From assembly GCF_036324365.1 (NCBI RefSeq), contig NZ_CP137080.1, positions 558,001-622,000 on the forward strand: a stretch of 64,000 nucleotides of DNA, read 5' to 3'. A program made the position numbers and the translations under genes. The DNA comes from Microbacterium limosum (GTDB lineage Bacteria; Actinomycetota; Actinomycetes; Actinomycetales; Microbacteriaceae). Shown here piece by piece: positions 52,057-61,194 of the stretch (position 1 is the stretch's first letter; each line of letters opens with the position of its first letter). The notes under the pieces are model-generated. The model worked only from the letters and a program-made list of their open reading frames with translations. It did not search any database and was not told where the DNA came from.

Positions 52057-54495
52057 ATGGCGACGAAGCCCCCCACCACAGACATCGACGAGTCCCGTCT
52101 CCACGTCACGCGACCCAAGAAGGTCGCCGTCGGCGTGCCCGCGGTGCTGCACGCCCTGCAGATCGCGAACGAGCAGATGGGCGTCACCCGCAGCATCCGC
52201 ACGCTCATGCAGGTGAACCAGAAGGACGGGTTCGACTGCCCCGGGTGCGCCTGGCCGGAGGAGGACAAGCGCCACATCGCGGAGTTCTGCGAGAACGGCG
52301 CGAAGGCCGTCGCCGAGGAGGCGACGGTGCGCCGGGTGGGGCCCGATTTCTTCGCGACGCACTCCATGGAGGATCTGCGCGGCCACGACGACTGGTGGCT
52401 CGGGCAGCAGGGCCGGCTCACCCAGCCGATGATCCTCGACGAGGGCGCGACGCACTACCGCCCCATCTCGTGGGACGACGCGCTCGGCGAGATCGCGGCG
52501 AGCCTGCGCGGCCTCGACGACCCCGACGAGGCCGTCTTCTACACCTCGGGTCGCACCTCGAACGAGGCGGCGTTCCTCTACCAGCTGCTCGTGCGGGGCC
52601 TCGGCACGAACAACCTCCCCGACTGCTCCAACATGTGTCACGAGTCGAGCGGTTCGGCCCTCACCGAGACCATCGGGATCGGCAAGGGGACGGTGTCGAT
52701 CGAAGACATCCACGAGGCCGATCTGCTCATCGTCGCCGGGCAGAACCCGGGAACGAACCACCCCCGCATGCTGAGCGCGCTCGAGAAGGCGAAGGCGCGC
52801 GGCGCGACGATCGTCGCGATCAACCCACTGCCCGAGGCGGGGCTGCTGCGGTTCGAGAACCCGCAGACGCCCAAGGGCGTCATCCTCGGCGGGACCAAGC
52901 TCGCGGATCAGTTCGTGCAGATCCGCCTCGGCGGCGATCAAGCGCTCTTCCAGGCGATCGGCAAGCACCTCCTCGAGGTGGAGGAGCGCGAGGGCGGCGT
53001 GCTCGACCGCGCCTTCATCGACGCCCACACGGTGGGCTTCGACGAGTACGTCGACGAGATGAGCCGCGTCGCGTGGAGCGAGCTCGAGACCGCCACGGGC
53101 GTATCCGAGGCATCGCTGCGCCACGTCGCGGAGACGGTGCGCACCTCGAAGGCCACGATCGTCTGCTGGGCGATGGGGCTCACGCAGCACAAGCACTCCG
53201 TGCCGACGCTGCGGGACGTCGTGAACGTCCTTCTCCTGCAGGGAAACATCGGCCGGGCGGGGGCCGGTGTCTGCCCCGTGCGGGGCCACTCCAACGTGCA
53301 GGGCGACCGCACGATGGGCATCTACGAGAAGCCTTCCGAGGCGTTCCTCGAGGCGCTCGACCGGGAGTTCTCGTTCACCGCGCCCCGTGAGCACGGCTAC
53401 GACACCGTCGAGGCCATCCGCGCGATGCGCGACGGCAAGGTGCGCGTCTTCCTCGGCATGGGCGGCAACTTCGTCAGCGCGACGCCCGACACGCGGGTCG
53501 TCGAGGACGGGATGTCGCGGTGCGATCTGACCGTGCACGTGTCGACCAAGCTCAACCGCTCGCATGTGGTCACCGGTCGGCGTGCGATCATCCTGCCGAC
53601 CCTCGGACGCACGGATCGGGACGCACGGGCGGGGGGCGAGCAGCGCGTGACCGTCGAGGACTCGATGGGCGCGGTGCACGCGTCGCGCGGGCGGCTCGAG
53701 CCGCCGTCCTCCGACATGCTCAGCGAGGTCGCGATCATCGCCCGACTCTGCGCGCTCGTGTTCGCCGACGCGGCCACGGGGGTGAGCCCGCGGAACGCGG
53801 CGCCCGCCCACGACGGCGACGTCGACCGCGATCAGGTGGAGCGCACGGCCGCCGAGGAGGCGAGCGGCCCGGATCCCGCCGGCGTGGAAGCCGCGGCGAA
53901 CGTCCCGCGGGCCGACTGGGCGGCCCTGGAGGGCGACTACTCGCTCGTCCGCGCGCACATCGAGCGCGTCATCCCGGGCTTCGACGACTACGAGAAGCGC
54001 ATCGCGAAGGGGCGCACGTTCTTCCTCCCGAACGGTCCCCGTGACGGGCGGCGGTTCGCCACGGCTTCGGGGCGGGCGCATTTCACGGCCAACCCGCTCG
54101 AGTACCCGCGCATCCCGGAGGGCCGCCTGCTGCTGCAGACCCTGCGCTCGCACGATCAGTACAACACCACGATCTACGGCAAGGACGACCGCTATCGCGG
54201 CATCCACGACGGACGCCGGGTGGTGCTCGTGAACGCGGAGGACATCGCCGCGCTGGGCTTCGCGGACGGCGACATCGTCGACCTCGTCTCCGAATGGCCG
54301 CGCACCGACGGATCGCTCGAGGAGCGGCGCGCGGAAGCGTTCCGCATCGTGGAGTACCGAACGCCTCGGGGCAACGCCGCGGCGTACTACCCGGAGACGA
54401 ACGTGCTCGTGCCGCTGGATTCGACCGCCGACGTCTCGGGGACCCCCACCTCGAAGTCGGTGATCGTGCGCCTGGAGCGCCCCGCGGCATCCTGA
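52057..54495 (+). CDS. FdhF/YdeP-family molybdopterin oxidoreductase
   Basis: 812 residues. A short N-terminal cluster region with C61 and C64 (FDCPGCAWPEEDKRH), the molybdopterin domain (PISWDDALGEIAASLRG, YTSGRTSNEAAFLYQLLVRGLGTNN), the candidate Mo-ligand cysteine C194 in SNMCHESSG, and the C-terminal cofactor-binding domain (LRSHDQYNTTIYGKDDRYRG). YdeP-like enzymes relate to formate dehydrogenase H but use Cys and their substrate is undefined. TACCAT (52045-52050) is 6 bases before the ATG. The cofactor cluster begins 2 kb downstream. Confidence 0.9.
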   Translation: MATKPPTTDIDESRLHVTRPKKVAVGVPAVLHALQIANEQMGVTRSIRTLMQVNQKDGFDCPGCAWPEEDKRHIAEFCENGAKAVAEEATVRRVGPDFFATHSMEDLRGHDDWWLGQQGRLTQPMILDEGATHYRPISWDDALGEIAASLRGLDDPDEAVFYTSGRTSNEAAFLYQLLVRGLGTNNLPDCSNMCHESSGSALTETIGIGKGTVSIEDIHEADLLIVAGQNPGTNHPRMLSALEKAKARGATIVAINPLPEAGLLRFENPQTPKGVILGGTKLADQFVQIRLGGDQALFQAIGKHLLEVEEREGGVLDRAFIDAHTVGFDEYVDEMSRVAWSELETATGVSEASLRHVAETVRTSKATIVCWAMGLTQHKHSVPTLRDVVNVLLLQGNIGRAGAGVCPVRGHSNVQGDRTMGIYEKPSEAFLEALDREFSFTAPREHGYDTVEAIRAMRDGKVRVFLGMGGNFVSATPDTRVVEDGMSRCDLTVHVSTKLNRSHVVTGRRAIILPTLGRTDRDARAGGEQRVTVEDSMGAVHASRGRLEPPSSDMLSEVAIIARLCALVFADAATGVSPRNAAPAHDGDVDRDQVERTAAEEASGPDPAGVEAAANVPRADWAALEGDYSLVRAHIERVIPGFDDYEKRIAKGRTFFLPNGPRDGRRFATASGRAHFTANPLEYPRIPEGRLLLQTLRSHDQYNTTIYGKDDRYRGIHDGRRVVLVNAEDIAALGFADGDIVDLVSEWPRTDGSLEERRAEAFRIVEYRTPRGNAAAYYPETNVLVPLDSTADVSGTPTSKSVIVRLERPAAS

Positions 54496-54581
54496 TCCCT
54501 CCGCGGGGACCGTCCCGCGTGCCCCGATGGACCGTGTCAAGCGGCTTGTCGGGGTCGGGGTCGGCGCGTACGGTTCGAGGC

Positions 54582-56165
54582 ATGCTGGAGACATCCGCCC
54601 CCACGGGCCGCGAAGAGGCCCTGCGGGCCGCGCCGCGCGCGGACGGGGAGCAGCCGCGCGCGCTCGTACTCGGCTCCACCGGGTACATCGGCGGCCGCCT
54701 CGTGCCGCGGCTGCTGGCCGCGGGCTATCGGGTGCGGGTGCTCGCCCGCGACCCGGCGCGCGTCGCGGCCTACCAGTGGGGCGACCGGGTCGAGATCGTC
54801 ATCGGAGACGCGACGGACGTGGCGGCGGTCACCGAGGCCACCCGGGGCGCCGACGTGATCTACTACCTCGTGCACTCGATGGGCGGCGGGCGCTTGTTCG
54901 AGGAGACCGATCAGCGCGCGGCCCGGACGCTCGCGGATGCCGCGGCGGCCGCCCGGGCGGGGCGAATCGTCTACCTCGGCGGGCTCCATCCGGATGACGC
55001 GACGCTCTCACGCCACCTGCGCTCGCGCGTGGAGGTCGGCGAGATCTTGCTGGCCAGCGGCGTGCCCGCCCTCGTGCTGCAGGCGGGCGTCGTGATCGGC
55101 TCGGGGTCCGCATCGTTCGAGATGGTGCGCCATCTCACCGAGGTGCTGCCGTATATGCCCGCGCCGAGATGGGTGCGCAACCGCATTCAGCCGATCGCCG
55201 TTCGAGACGTGCTGCACTACCTCCTGGGTGCCGCGAAGGTCGATGCCGACGTGAACCGCGCCGTGGACATCGGCGGGCCCGACGTGCTGCGGTACGGCCA
55301 GATGATGAACGGCTACGCCGTGCAGGCGGGCCTGCGTCAGCGCCCCATCGCGGCGCTGCCGGTGCTGACGCCGGGACTGGCCTCGCACTGGGTCAACCTC
55401 GTCACCCCGATACCGCGGTCGATCGCCCGTCCGCTCGTGGAGTCGCTGCAGAACGAGTGCATCGTGAAGAACCGCGACGTCGACGCGCTCATCCCGCGCC
55501 CCGAGGGCGGGCTGACGCCCTATCGGCGGGCGGTGGCCCTCGCGCTCGGGCGCGAGCGGGCGGGCGGTGTCGAGACGAGCTGGCAGGATGCCGCCGTGCA
55601 CGACGCCCCGAGCGACCCCCTGCCGGCAGACCCGGAGTGGGCGGGCCGGATGGTGTTCACAGACCTCCGCTCGGCGGACACCCGGGCGCCCGCCGAGGAC
55701 CTGTGGGCCGTCATCGAGGGCATCGGGGGCACACGGGGCTGGTACTCGTGGCCCCTCGCATGGGCGGCGCGGGGATGGATGGACAAGATCGTCGGCGGCG
55801 TCGGGCTGCGGCGGGGCCGCCGGCATCCCGACCGCCTCGTCGTCGGGGACGCGCTCGATTTCTGGCGCGTCGAGCAGGTGGAGCGCGGCGGTGGCGAGCA
55901 GCCGTCGCAGTTGCGCCTGCGGGCGGAGATGAAGGTGCCGGGGCTCGCCTGGCTCGAGATGCGCGCGGTGCCCACGGCCGGCGGCGCCACCTACGAGCAG
56001 CGGGCCGTGTTCTTCCCCCGCGGCCTCGCGGGGCGGCTGTACTGGTTGGCGGTGCTGCCGTTCCACGGCTTCATCTTCGCCGGGATGGCCGCTCGCATCG
56101 TCGCCGCGGCCGAGGCTCGGGAGGATGCCGAGCAGGCCGCCGCCGACCGCGCCGACGCGGCCTAG
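54582..56165 (+). CDS. NAD(P)-binding SDR-type protein with C-terminal DUF2867
   Basis: 527 residues. Residues 25-330: an extended/atypical SDR with LVLGSTGYIGGRLVPRLLAAGYRVRVLARDP, followed by IYYLVHSMGGG and RIVYLGGLHP. Residues 360-510: a DUF2867 domain (WYSWPLAWAARGWMDKIVGG, DFWRVEQVERGGGEQPSQLRLRAEMKVPGLAWLEM) with a hydrophobic C-terminal helix. ATG at 54582 follows TACGGT (54569-54574). Substrate unknown. The stop codon TAG forms the start of the next gene's -10. Confidence 0.85.
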   Translation: MLETSAPTGREEALRAAPRADGEQPRALVLGSTGYIGGRLVPRLLAAGYRVRVLARDPARVAAYQWGDRVEIVIGDATDVAAVTEATRGADVIYYLVHSMGGGRLFEETDQRAARTLADAAAAARAGRIVYLGGLHPDDATLSRHLRSRVEVGEILLASGVPALVLQAGVVIGSGSASFEMVRHLTEVLPYMPAPRWVRNRIQPIAVRDVLHYLLGAAKVDADVNRAVDIGGPDVLRYGQMMNGYAVQAGLRQRPIAALPVLTPGLASHWVNLVTPIPRSIARPLVESLQNECIVKNRDVDALIPRPEGGLTPYRRAVALALGRERAGGVETSWQDAAVHDAPSDPLPADPEWAGRMVFTDLRSADTRAPAEDLWAVIEGIGGTRGWYSWPLAWAARGWMDKIVGGVGLRRGRRHPDRLVVGDALDFWRVEQVERGGGEQPSQLRLRAEMKVPGLAWLEMRAVPTAGGATYEQRAVFFPRGLAGRLYWLAVLPFHGFIFAGMAARIVAAAEAREDAEQAAADRADAA

Positions 56166-56175
56166 AGTGAGGGGG

Positions 56176-56679
56176 ATGCATGCCCCCGACACCTCCGCGC
56201 CGTCCACCGCCGCGGTCATCACCGTCTCCGACCGCTCGGCCTCGGGCGAGCGGTCCGATCGCAGCGGCCCCCTCGCCGTGACCGCTCTCCGGGACGCCGG
56301 CTGGGAGTGCGCGGAGCCGGCCGTCGTCGCCGACGGCGACGACAGCGTCGAGGCCGCGCTGCGCGCCGCGCTCGGCTCGGGCGCTCGCCTGATCGTCACG
56401 ACGGGCGGCACGGGCGTCGGTCCCCGGGACCGGACGCCCGAGGCAACGGCGAGGGTGATCACGCGCGAGCTGCCCGGCATCGCCGAGGAACTGCGTCGTC
56501 GCGGAGCCGCGGAGAAGCCCGGCGGCATGCTCACGCGGGGCCTCGCCGGCGTCGTCGATCCCTCGGGGGCCCTCGTGGTCAACCTGCCGGGCTCCACCGC
56601 TGCGGTGGCCTCCGGGATGCCCGTCGTCCTCTCGGTCGCGCGGCACGTCGTCGATCAGCTCGCGGGCGGCGACCACTGA
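56176..56679 (+). CDS. mog: MogA/MoaB-type molybdopterin adenylyltransferase
   Basis: 167 residues. AVITVSDRSASGERSDRSGP and the cofactor-binding TTGGTGVGPRDRTPEAT are the MogA/MoaB signature, with NLPGSTAAVASGMPVVL at the end. It adenylates molybdopterin ahead of molybdenum insertion by MoeA. The ATG lies 7 bases after TAGAGT (56163-56168), whose TAG is the stop codon of the upstream gene. Its stop overlaps the moaE start. Confidence 0.92.
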   Translation: MHAPDTSAPSTAAVITVSDRSASGERSDRSGPLAVTALRDAGWECAEPAVVADGDDSVEAALRAALGSGARLIVTTGGTGVGPRDRTPEATARVITRELPGIAEELRRRGAAEKPGGMLTRGLAGVVDPSGALVVNLPGSTAAVASGMPVVLSVARHVVDQLAGGDH

Positions 56680-57107
56680 TGGGCGGGGTGCGCCTGGCCC
56701 GGATCAGCGCCGATCCGCTCGATCTCGATGAGCACCTCCGCGCCGTCGACGACGCGGCGGCCGGTGCGCTGACGACGTTCGTCGGCCGCGTCCGTGACCA
56801 CGATCCGGATGCCTCGGGTGCGGTCGTCGCCCTCGAGTACACCGCCCATCCGGACGCCCCCGAGACCCTCGTGCGGCTCGCGAACGCCGCGATCGGCGAC
56901 GGATCGGCGGTCGTCGCCGTCAGTCATCGCGTCGGCCGGCTGTCGGTCGGCGACGCCGCGGTGGTCATCGCCGTCGCCTCGCCGCATCGCGCCGAGGCCT
57001 TCGAGGTGTGCCGGGAGATCATCGAGACCATCAAGACCGACCTTCCGGTGTGGAAGCGTCAGGTGGAGGCGGACGGCACGACCGCGTGGAAGGGTCTCGG
57101 CGGCTGA
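56679..57107 (+). CDS. moaE: Molybdopterin synthase catalytic subunit
   Basis: 142 residues. GALTTFVGRVRDHDPDASG, LEYTAHPDA, VVAVSHRVGRLSVGD and the catalytic-lysine region PVWKRQVEADGTTAWKG are typical of MoaE, which with MoaD converts precursor Z to molybdopterin. ATG shares one base with the mog stop (TGATG). Convergent with moaD, three bases separating the stops. Confidence 0.94.
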   Translation: MGGVRLARISADPLDLDEHLRAVDDAAAGALTTFVGRVRDHDPDASGAVVALEYTAHPDAPETLVRLANAAIGDGSAVVAVSHRVGRLSVGDAAVVIAVASPHRAEAFEVCREIIETIKTDLPVWKRQVEADGTTAWKGLGG

Positions 57108-57110
57108 GGC

Positions 57111-57344
57111 TCACCCGCCGGCGAACGGCGGCAGCACGTCGACCGTGGCGTCGGCCGCGAGCGGTGCCGCGTCGTCCACCCGCGATCCGCCCACGAGCAC
57201 GGCGCAACGGGGCAGGATGCCGATGAGCGACGGGTACTCGGCGAGCAGCGCCGCCCGCAGGTCGCCGAGCGTCGTCTCGGGTCGCGACTCCTCGTCGCGC
57301 CCCGTCGCCTCCTCGACGGCGGCGAAATAGCGCACCCGTGCCAT
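57111..57344 (-). CDS. moaD: Molybdopterin synthase sulfur-carrier subunit
   Basis: 77 residues of ubiquitin-like fold ending in the diagnostic Gly-Gly (VDVLPPFAGG) that is thiocarboxylated. It starts MARVRYFAAVEEATG. Last gene of the minus-strand moeB-moeA-moaC-mobA-moaD operon, and its ATG overlaps the mobA stop by one base. Its partner moaE is on the opposite strand immediately beyond. Confidence 0.93.
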   Translation of the reverse strand: MARVRYFAAVEEATGRDEESRPETTLGDLRAALLAEYPSLIGILPRCAVLVGGSRVDDAAPLAADATVDVLPPFAGG

Positions 57345-58231
57345 CAGGACCCGTCCCGCTTCCACGCGGCGGCGAGGTCCACGACGGCCGCGACGGCCTC
57401 GCGCACCTGCTCGGGCGATCCGCCCGCCCGACCGGCGACGAAGCCCGCGGCGAACGCGCTGAAGGGAGCGGCGGGACGTGCGACGTCGTTGGCGACATCC
57501 CGCGCGAGGTCGAGCACGAGCGATACCGGCAGGTCGTCGCCGGTGAGGTCGAAGCGCTCGCGCAGGGCGGCGGCCCACGCGTCGAGGGCCTCGGGCGGAA
57601 GGGTGCGGGAGTTCTCGCTGGACATGGTTCTCTCCGTCTCCGGCGCGGCCTGCGGCACCCCCTGGCGCCGCCGCGCCTCCTCCAGATCCTGCCACGTGTC
57701 CACGTCGAGGGCGCTCTCATCGGCGTCCTGAACATCCCTCACACGCAGGTCGGCCACGAGCGCCCGTACGGGCAGGTCGCGGCCGCCGTGGGGGAGCGCG
57801 GACGCCGCGGCCCGGAGCGCCTGCGCCCGGTAGATCGCCGTGAGGGGCTGCGTGCGGCCCCCGGCATCCACCATCCTCACGCCGTCGGGGCCCGGCCGCG
57901 CGGCCCGGAGGCGTGCGACCGCGTCGCGCGCGCGCGGCAGGTCTGCGGGCAGCACGAGGACCCAGGTCGCGTCGGTGAGAGGGAGCGCGGCGACGATCCC
58001 CGCCACGGGGCCGCCGAAGGGCGGGTCCTCCCGCACCCACCGCACGCGCGGGTCGTCCCGCAGCGGCGGCGCGGCGACGACGATGCGGCGCGCTCCGGCA
58101 TCCGCGGCGGCATCGACCGCCAAGGTCAGCAGGGGGCGTCCGCCGACCTCGAGCAACGGCTTCGCGACGCCGCCGAGCCGCGAGGCCCGGCCGCCCGCAA
58201 GGATGATCGCGTCGAGCGAGCCGTCGATCAT
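57344..58231 (-). CDS. mobA: Molybdenum cofactor guanylyltransferase fused to a small C-terminal helical domain
   Basis: 295 residues. Residues 1-195 are a MobA-like nucleotidyltransferase: IILAGGRASRLGGVAKPLLEVGGRPLL, DPPFGGPVAGIVAALP, VLVLPADLPRA. After a linker a second domain of about 90 residues follows (LPPEALDAWAAALRERFDLTGDDLPVSLVLDLARDVANDV), a separate family often annotated DUF6457 next to mob/moa genes. An internal ATG before it (MSSENSRTL) could also yield the small domain alone. Probably makes the guanine dinucleotide cofactor. Confidence 0.88.
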   Translation of the reverse strand: MIDGSLDAIILAGGRASRLGGVAKPLLEVGGRPLLTLAVDAAADAGARRIVVAAPPLRDDPRVRWVREDPPFGGPVAGIVAALPLTDATWVLVLPADLPRARDAVARLRAARPGPDGVRMVDAGGRTQPLTAIYRAQALRAAASALPHGGRDLPVRALVADLRVRDVQDADESALDVDTWQDLEEARRRQGVPQAAPETERTMSSENSRTLPPEALDAWAAALRERFDLTGDDLPVSLVLDLARDVANDVARPAAPFSAFAAGFVAGRAGGSPEQVREAVAAVVDLAAAWKRDGS

Positions 58232-58235
58232 GCCG

Positions 58236-58709
58236 CTATGCGCCGGGCCGAGTCCAGGAGCCGGAGCGGCCGCCCTCCTTCGCGGTGATGCGCAGGTCCT
58301 CGATGGAGGTGGACTTGTCCATCCCCTTCACCATGTCGACGATCGCGAGGGCTGCGACGCTCACGGCGGTCAGCGCCTCCATCTCCACGCCGGTGCGATC
58401 GGCCGTGCGCACGGTCGCCTCGATCTCGACGCCGTCGTCGGTGATCGACAGATCGACCGCCGCACCGTGCACGCCGATGACGTGGGCGAGGGGCAGCAGG
58501 TCGGCGCACTTCTTGGCGCCCTGGATGCCGGCGATGCGCGCGACCGCGAGCACGTCGCCCTTGGGGGCCGTGCCGTCCCGGAGCGCGCCCACGACGTGGG
58601 CGGCGCAGCGCACGAAACCGCGGGCGGTCGCGGCGCGGACGGTGGGCTGCTTCTCGGTCACATCGACCATGCGGGCGTGGCCGGCGGCATCCAGGTGCGT
58701 GAAGCTCAT
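58236..58709 (-). CDS. moaC: Cyclic pyranopterin monophosphate synthase accessory protein
   Basis: 157 residues. MVDVTEKQPTVRAATARGFV, KGDVLAVARIAGIQGAKKCADLLPLAH and VEMEALTAVSVAALAIVDMVKGMDK are conserved MoaC motifs (catalytic Lys, Asp and His). It turns the MoaA product into precursor Z. The ATG overlaps the moeA stop by two bases. moaA itself is not in the window. Confidence 0.96.
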   Translation of the reverse strand: MSFTHLDAAGHARMVDVTEKQPTVRAATARGFVRCAAHVVGALRDGTAPKGDVLAVARIAGIQGAKKCADLLPLAHVIGVHGAAVDLSITDDGVEIEATVRTADRTGVEMEALTAVSVAALAIVDMVKGMDKSTSIEDLRITAKEGGRSGSWTRPGA

Positions 58710-59956
58710 GTGACCAGCATGACATCGACCATGTCGCCGACGTCGACGGCCTCGACGTCGGCCGCGACGATCGCGTAGGCCTCGGCGTGCGCGAGCCCGC
58801 CCGCCAGGTGCGAGCCGGAGCCCCCCGCGCTGGCCGGTGCGACCAGCCACCGGGCGGGATCCGAGCGGTCGATGGCGGCGGGCAGGTACTGGCGCCGGCC
58901 GAGGGGAGTGCGCCACGCCGTCGCGGCCTGCAGGCGCAGGAGCGGGCGGTGCAGCGCGCGTCGCCCCTGAAGGGCCAGGAGCGCGGGCCGCACGAACGTC
59001 TCGAACGACACGGCGGAGCTGACGGGGTTGCCGGGAAGGCCGAAGAAGAGCTCCCCACCGCCGAGCACGCCGAAGGCCTGGGGCTTGCCGGGCTGCATCG
59101 CGACCTTGGCGAACTCGACCTCCCCTCCCCGCGAGAGCACGTTCTTGACGACCTCGTAGGCGCCCGCGCTCACACCGCCCGAGGTGATGACGACGTGCGC
59201 CCCGGCATCGCGGGCCCGCGAGAGGACGTCGAGGAAGGCGGCATCGCTGTCGTCGACGCTCTCCACCAGGACGACATCCGCGTCGGCGCCCCGCGCGAGG
59301 TGCTCGAGCAGGACGGAGTTGGACTCGGGGATCTGTCCGCGCCGCAGATCGGCCCCCGGGGGCGCGAGCTCCGTGCCGGTGGAGACGACGGCGACGCGCG
59401 GGCGCTCGTGGACCGTGACGGCCTCGACACCGGCGGCGGCAGCGGCGGACAGGGCGAAGGGTCCGAGCCGCTCGCCGGCGTCGATCACGACGTCTCCCGC
59501 GCGCAGATCCGTGCCGCGCCGGCGGATGTGGGCGCCGACGCCCCGCGGCGGGCGGACGACGGCGACGGGCTCCAGCCCGCCGCCCAGACCGGCCTCGGTG
59601 TCCTCGAAGGGGACGATCGCGTCGGCGTCGGCGGGGACGGGAGAGCCGGTCATGATGCGGGCGGCCTCCCCGGCCGCCAGCGCCGGGTCGAGCGCGGTGC
59701 CCGCGGGCAGGTCGGCGACGACGCGGAGGACGACGGGGCTGCCCGGCGCGGCGGCCGCGGCATCCGCGTATCGGACCGCGAAGCCGTCCATGGCGGAGTT
59801 GTCGAAGACGGGGATGTCGACGCGGGCGAGGACCGGCGCCGCGAGCGTCGAACCGGCGGCGTCGCGGAGCCGGCGCGACGATGCCGGAAGGGGGCTCGCC
59901 GCGGCGATGACCCGGCCCTGCTGATCCTCGACGCTTCGGAGCGCGGCCCCGCTCAC
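58706..59956 (-). CDS. moeA: Molybdopterin molybdenumtransferase
   Basis: 416 residues. DIPVFDNSAMDGFAVRYADA, GEAARIMTGSPVPADADAIVPFEDTE, VVSTGTELAPPG, GQIPESNSVLL, the TSGGVSAGAYEVVK loop and GLPGNPVSSAVSFETFVRPAL are all MoeA hallmarks. It inserts molybdate into adenylated molybdopterin. GTG at 59956 overlaps the moeB stop (GTGA). The last domain (IV) ends at VDVGDMVDVMLV. Confidence 0.95.
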   Translation of the reverse strand: MSGAALRSVEDQQGRVIAAASPLPASSRRLRDAAGSTLAAPVLARVDIPVFDNSAMDGFAVRYADAAAAAPGSPVVLRVVADLPAGTALDPALAAGEAARIMTGSPVPADADAIVPFEDTEAGLGGGLEPVAVVRPPRGVGAHIRRRGTDLRAGDVVIDAGERLGPFALSAAAAAGVEAVTVHERPRVAVVSTGTELAPPGADLRRGQIPESNSVLLEHLARGADADVVLVESVDDSDAAFLDVLSRARDAGAHVVITSGGVSAGAYEVVKNVLSRGGEVEFAKVAMQPGKPQAFGVLGGGELFFGLPGNPVSSAVSFETFVRPALLALQGRRALHRPLLRLQAATAWRTPLGRRQYLPAAIDRSDPARWLVAPASAGGSGSHLAGGLAHAEAYAIVAADVEAVDVGDMVDVMLVT

Positions 59957-61092
59957 GCTCGGATCCTCGTCCCCGTCAGCATCGCGGCCCACGCGTCCAT
60001 CCCGCCGGTGAGGACGACGGCGTCGACCCCGGCGCCCCGCAGCGCCTCCGCAGCCCGGCGCGCGCGCATGCCCGCCTGGCAGATCACGATCGTCGGAGTG
60101 GTGCCGGAGGGGGGCGCCGCCGCCTCCGGGTCCGCGAGCACGGCGGCGAGGGGGACATGCCGGATGCCGTCGATCGTGCCGCGCGAGAGCTCGTGCTGCT
60201 CCCGGACGTCGAGCAGGTCCGGTCGCGCGACGCCGGCGAGAGCGGCCCTCAGGGTCGCGGCATCGATGTGCGGGGGAAGGGGCGGGGCGAGGGATGCCGC
60301 GGCATCGGCGTTCTCGCGCCCCGGGGCGGCGCCCACGAGCGGCACCTCGCGCTGCCGGGCCGCCAGCGCGTCGATCACGAGTACGCGTCCCAGGAGCGGC
60401 TCGCCGATGCCCGCGATGAGCTTGATCGCCTCCATCGCCAGCAGCGAGCCGACCTGCAGGCACAGGGCGCCCAGAACGCCGACGTCCGCGCACGTGGGGA
60501 CGTCGCCCACCGAGCCCGGGGGGTAGAGGTCGCCGAGCACGACGGGGGAGGAGCCCGCGGGGGGCGCCGACCAGAACACCGTGACCTGCGCGTGCATCTC
60601 CTGCACGGTGCCCCATACCAGCGGCACGCCCGCCCGCTGCGTCGCCGCGGCGACGGCCTCGCGGGTGTCGAAGGTGTCGGTGCCGTCGATCACGAGGTCC
60701 GCGTCTGCGAGCAGGCGGGCGGCGTTGTCGGGCGACAGGCGCGCGCGCACCGCCACGACGCGCGTCTCCGGGGAGAGGCCGGCGACGGCCCTCGCGGCGC
60801 TGTCGACCTTGGGCCGGCCGACGTCGGCGTGGGCGTGGATGACCTGACGCTGGAGGTTCGAGGGCTCCACGTCGTCGTCGTCGATGATCGTGAGCGTGCC
60901 GATCCCGGCCGCCGCGAGCGCGAGGACGACGGGGGAGCCGAGTCCCCCGGCGCCCACGACCGCGACGTGCGCGGCGGCGAGGCGCCGCTGACCGACATCG
61001 CCGAGGGCGAGCAGGCTCGTGTGTCGCGCGGTGCGCGCGCGCTCGGCGTCGCTGAGCGCGGCGACGGGCTCGACCAGCGGAGGCAGAGGCAT
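59953..61092 (-). CDS. moeB: MoeB/ThiF-type adenylyltransferase with C-terminal rhodanese domain
   Basis: 379 residues. The E1-like domain has the nucleotide loop VVGAGGLGSPVVLALAAAGIG, DDDDVEPSNLQRQVIHAHADVGRPKV and a CADVGVLGAL segment. Residues from about 275 form a rhodanese domain (LLDVREQHELSRGTIDGIRHVPLA) with active-site Cys in VICQAGMRARRAAEAL. It adenylates and sulfurates MoaD. The zinc-binding CxxC pairs of E. coli MoeB are not seen. First gene of its operon, 6 bases after a minus-strand TAGCCT. Confidence 0.9.
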   Translation of the reverse strand: MPLPPLVEPVAALSDAERARTARHTSLLALGDVGQRRLAAAHVAVVGAGGLGSPVVLALAAAGIGTLTIIDDDDVEPSNLQRQVIHAHADVGRPKVDSAARAVAGLSPETRVVAVRARLSPDNAARLLADADLVIDGTDTFDTREAVAAATQRAGVPLVWGTVQEMHAQVTVFWSAPPAGSSPVVLGDLYPPGSVGDVPTCADVGVLGALCLQVGSLLAMEAIKLIAGIGEPLLGRVLVIDALAARQREVPLVGAAPGRENADAAASLAPPLPPHIDAATLRAALAGVARPDLLDVREQHELSRGTIDGIRHVPLAAVLADPEAAAPPSGTTPTIVICQAGMRARRAAEALRGAGVDAVVLTGGMDAWAAMLTGTRIRA

Positions 61093-61194
61093 CCCTCCAG
61101 GCTAGTCCGGCGCGCACGACGCGGCGCCGCTCGTGTTTCCGCGGATGCGGACGTAATCGCTCCTGAACCTCGCGGGCGCGGATATCATCGACGA

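Noticed and set aside
52621..52644. Selenocysteine in the FdhF-like enzyme
   Set aside because: The Mo-ligand position (SNMCHE) is an ordinary TGT cysteine codon and there is no in-frame TGA.
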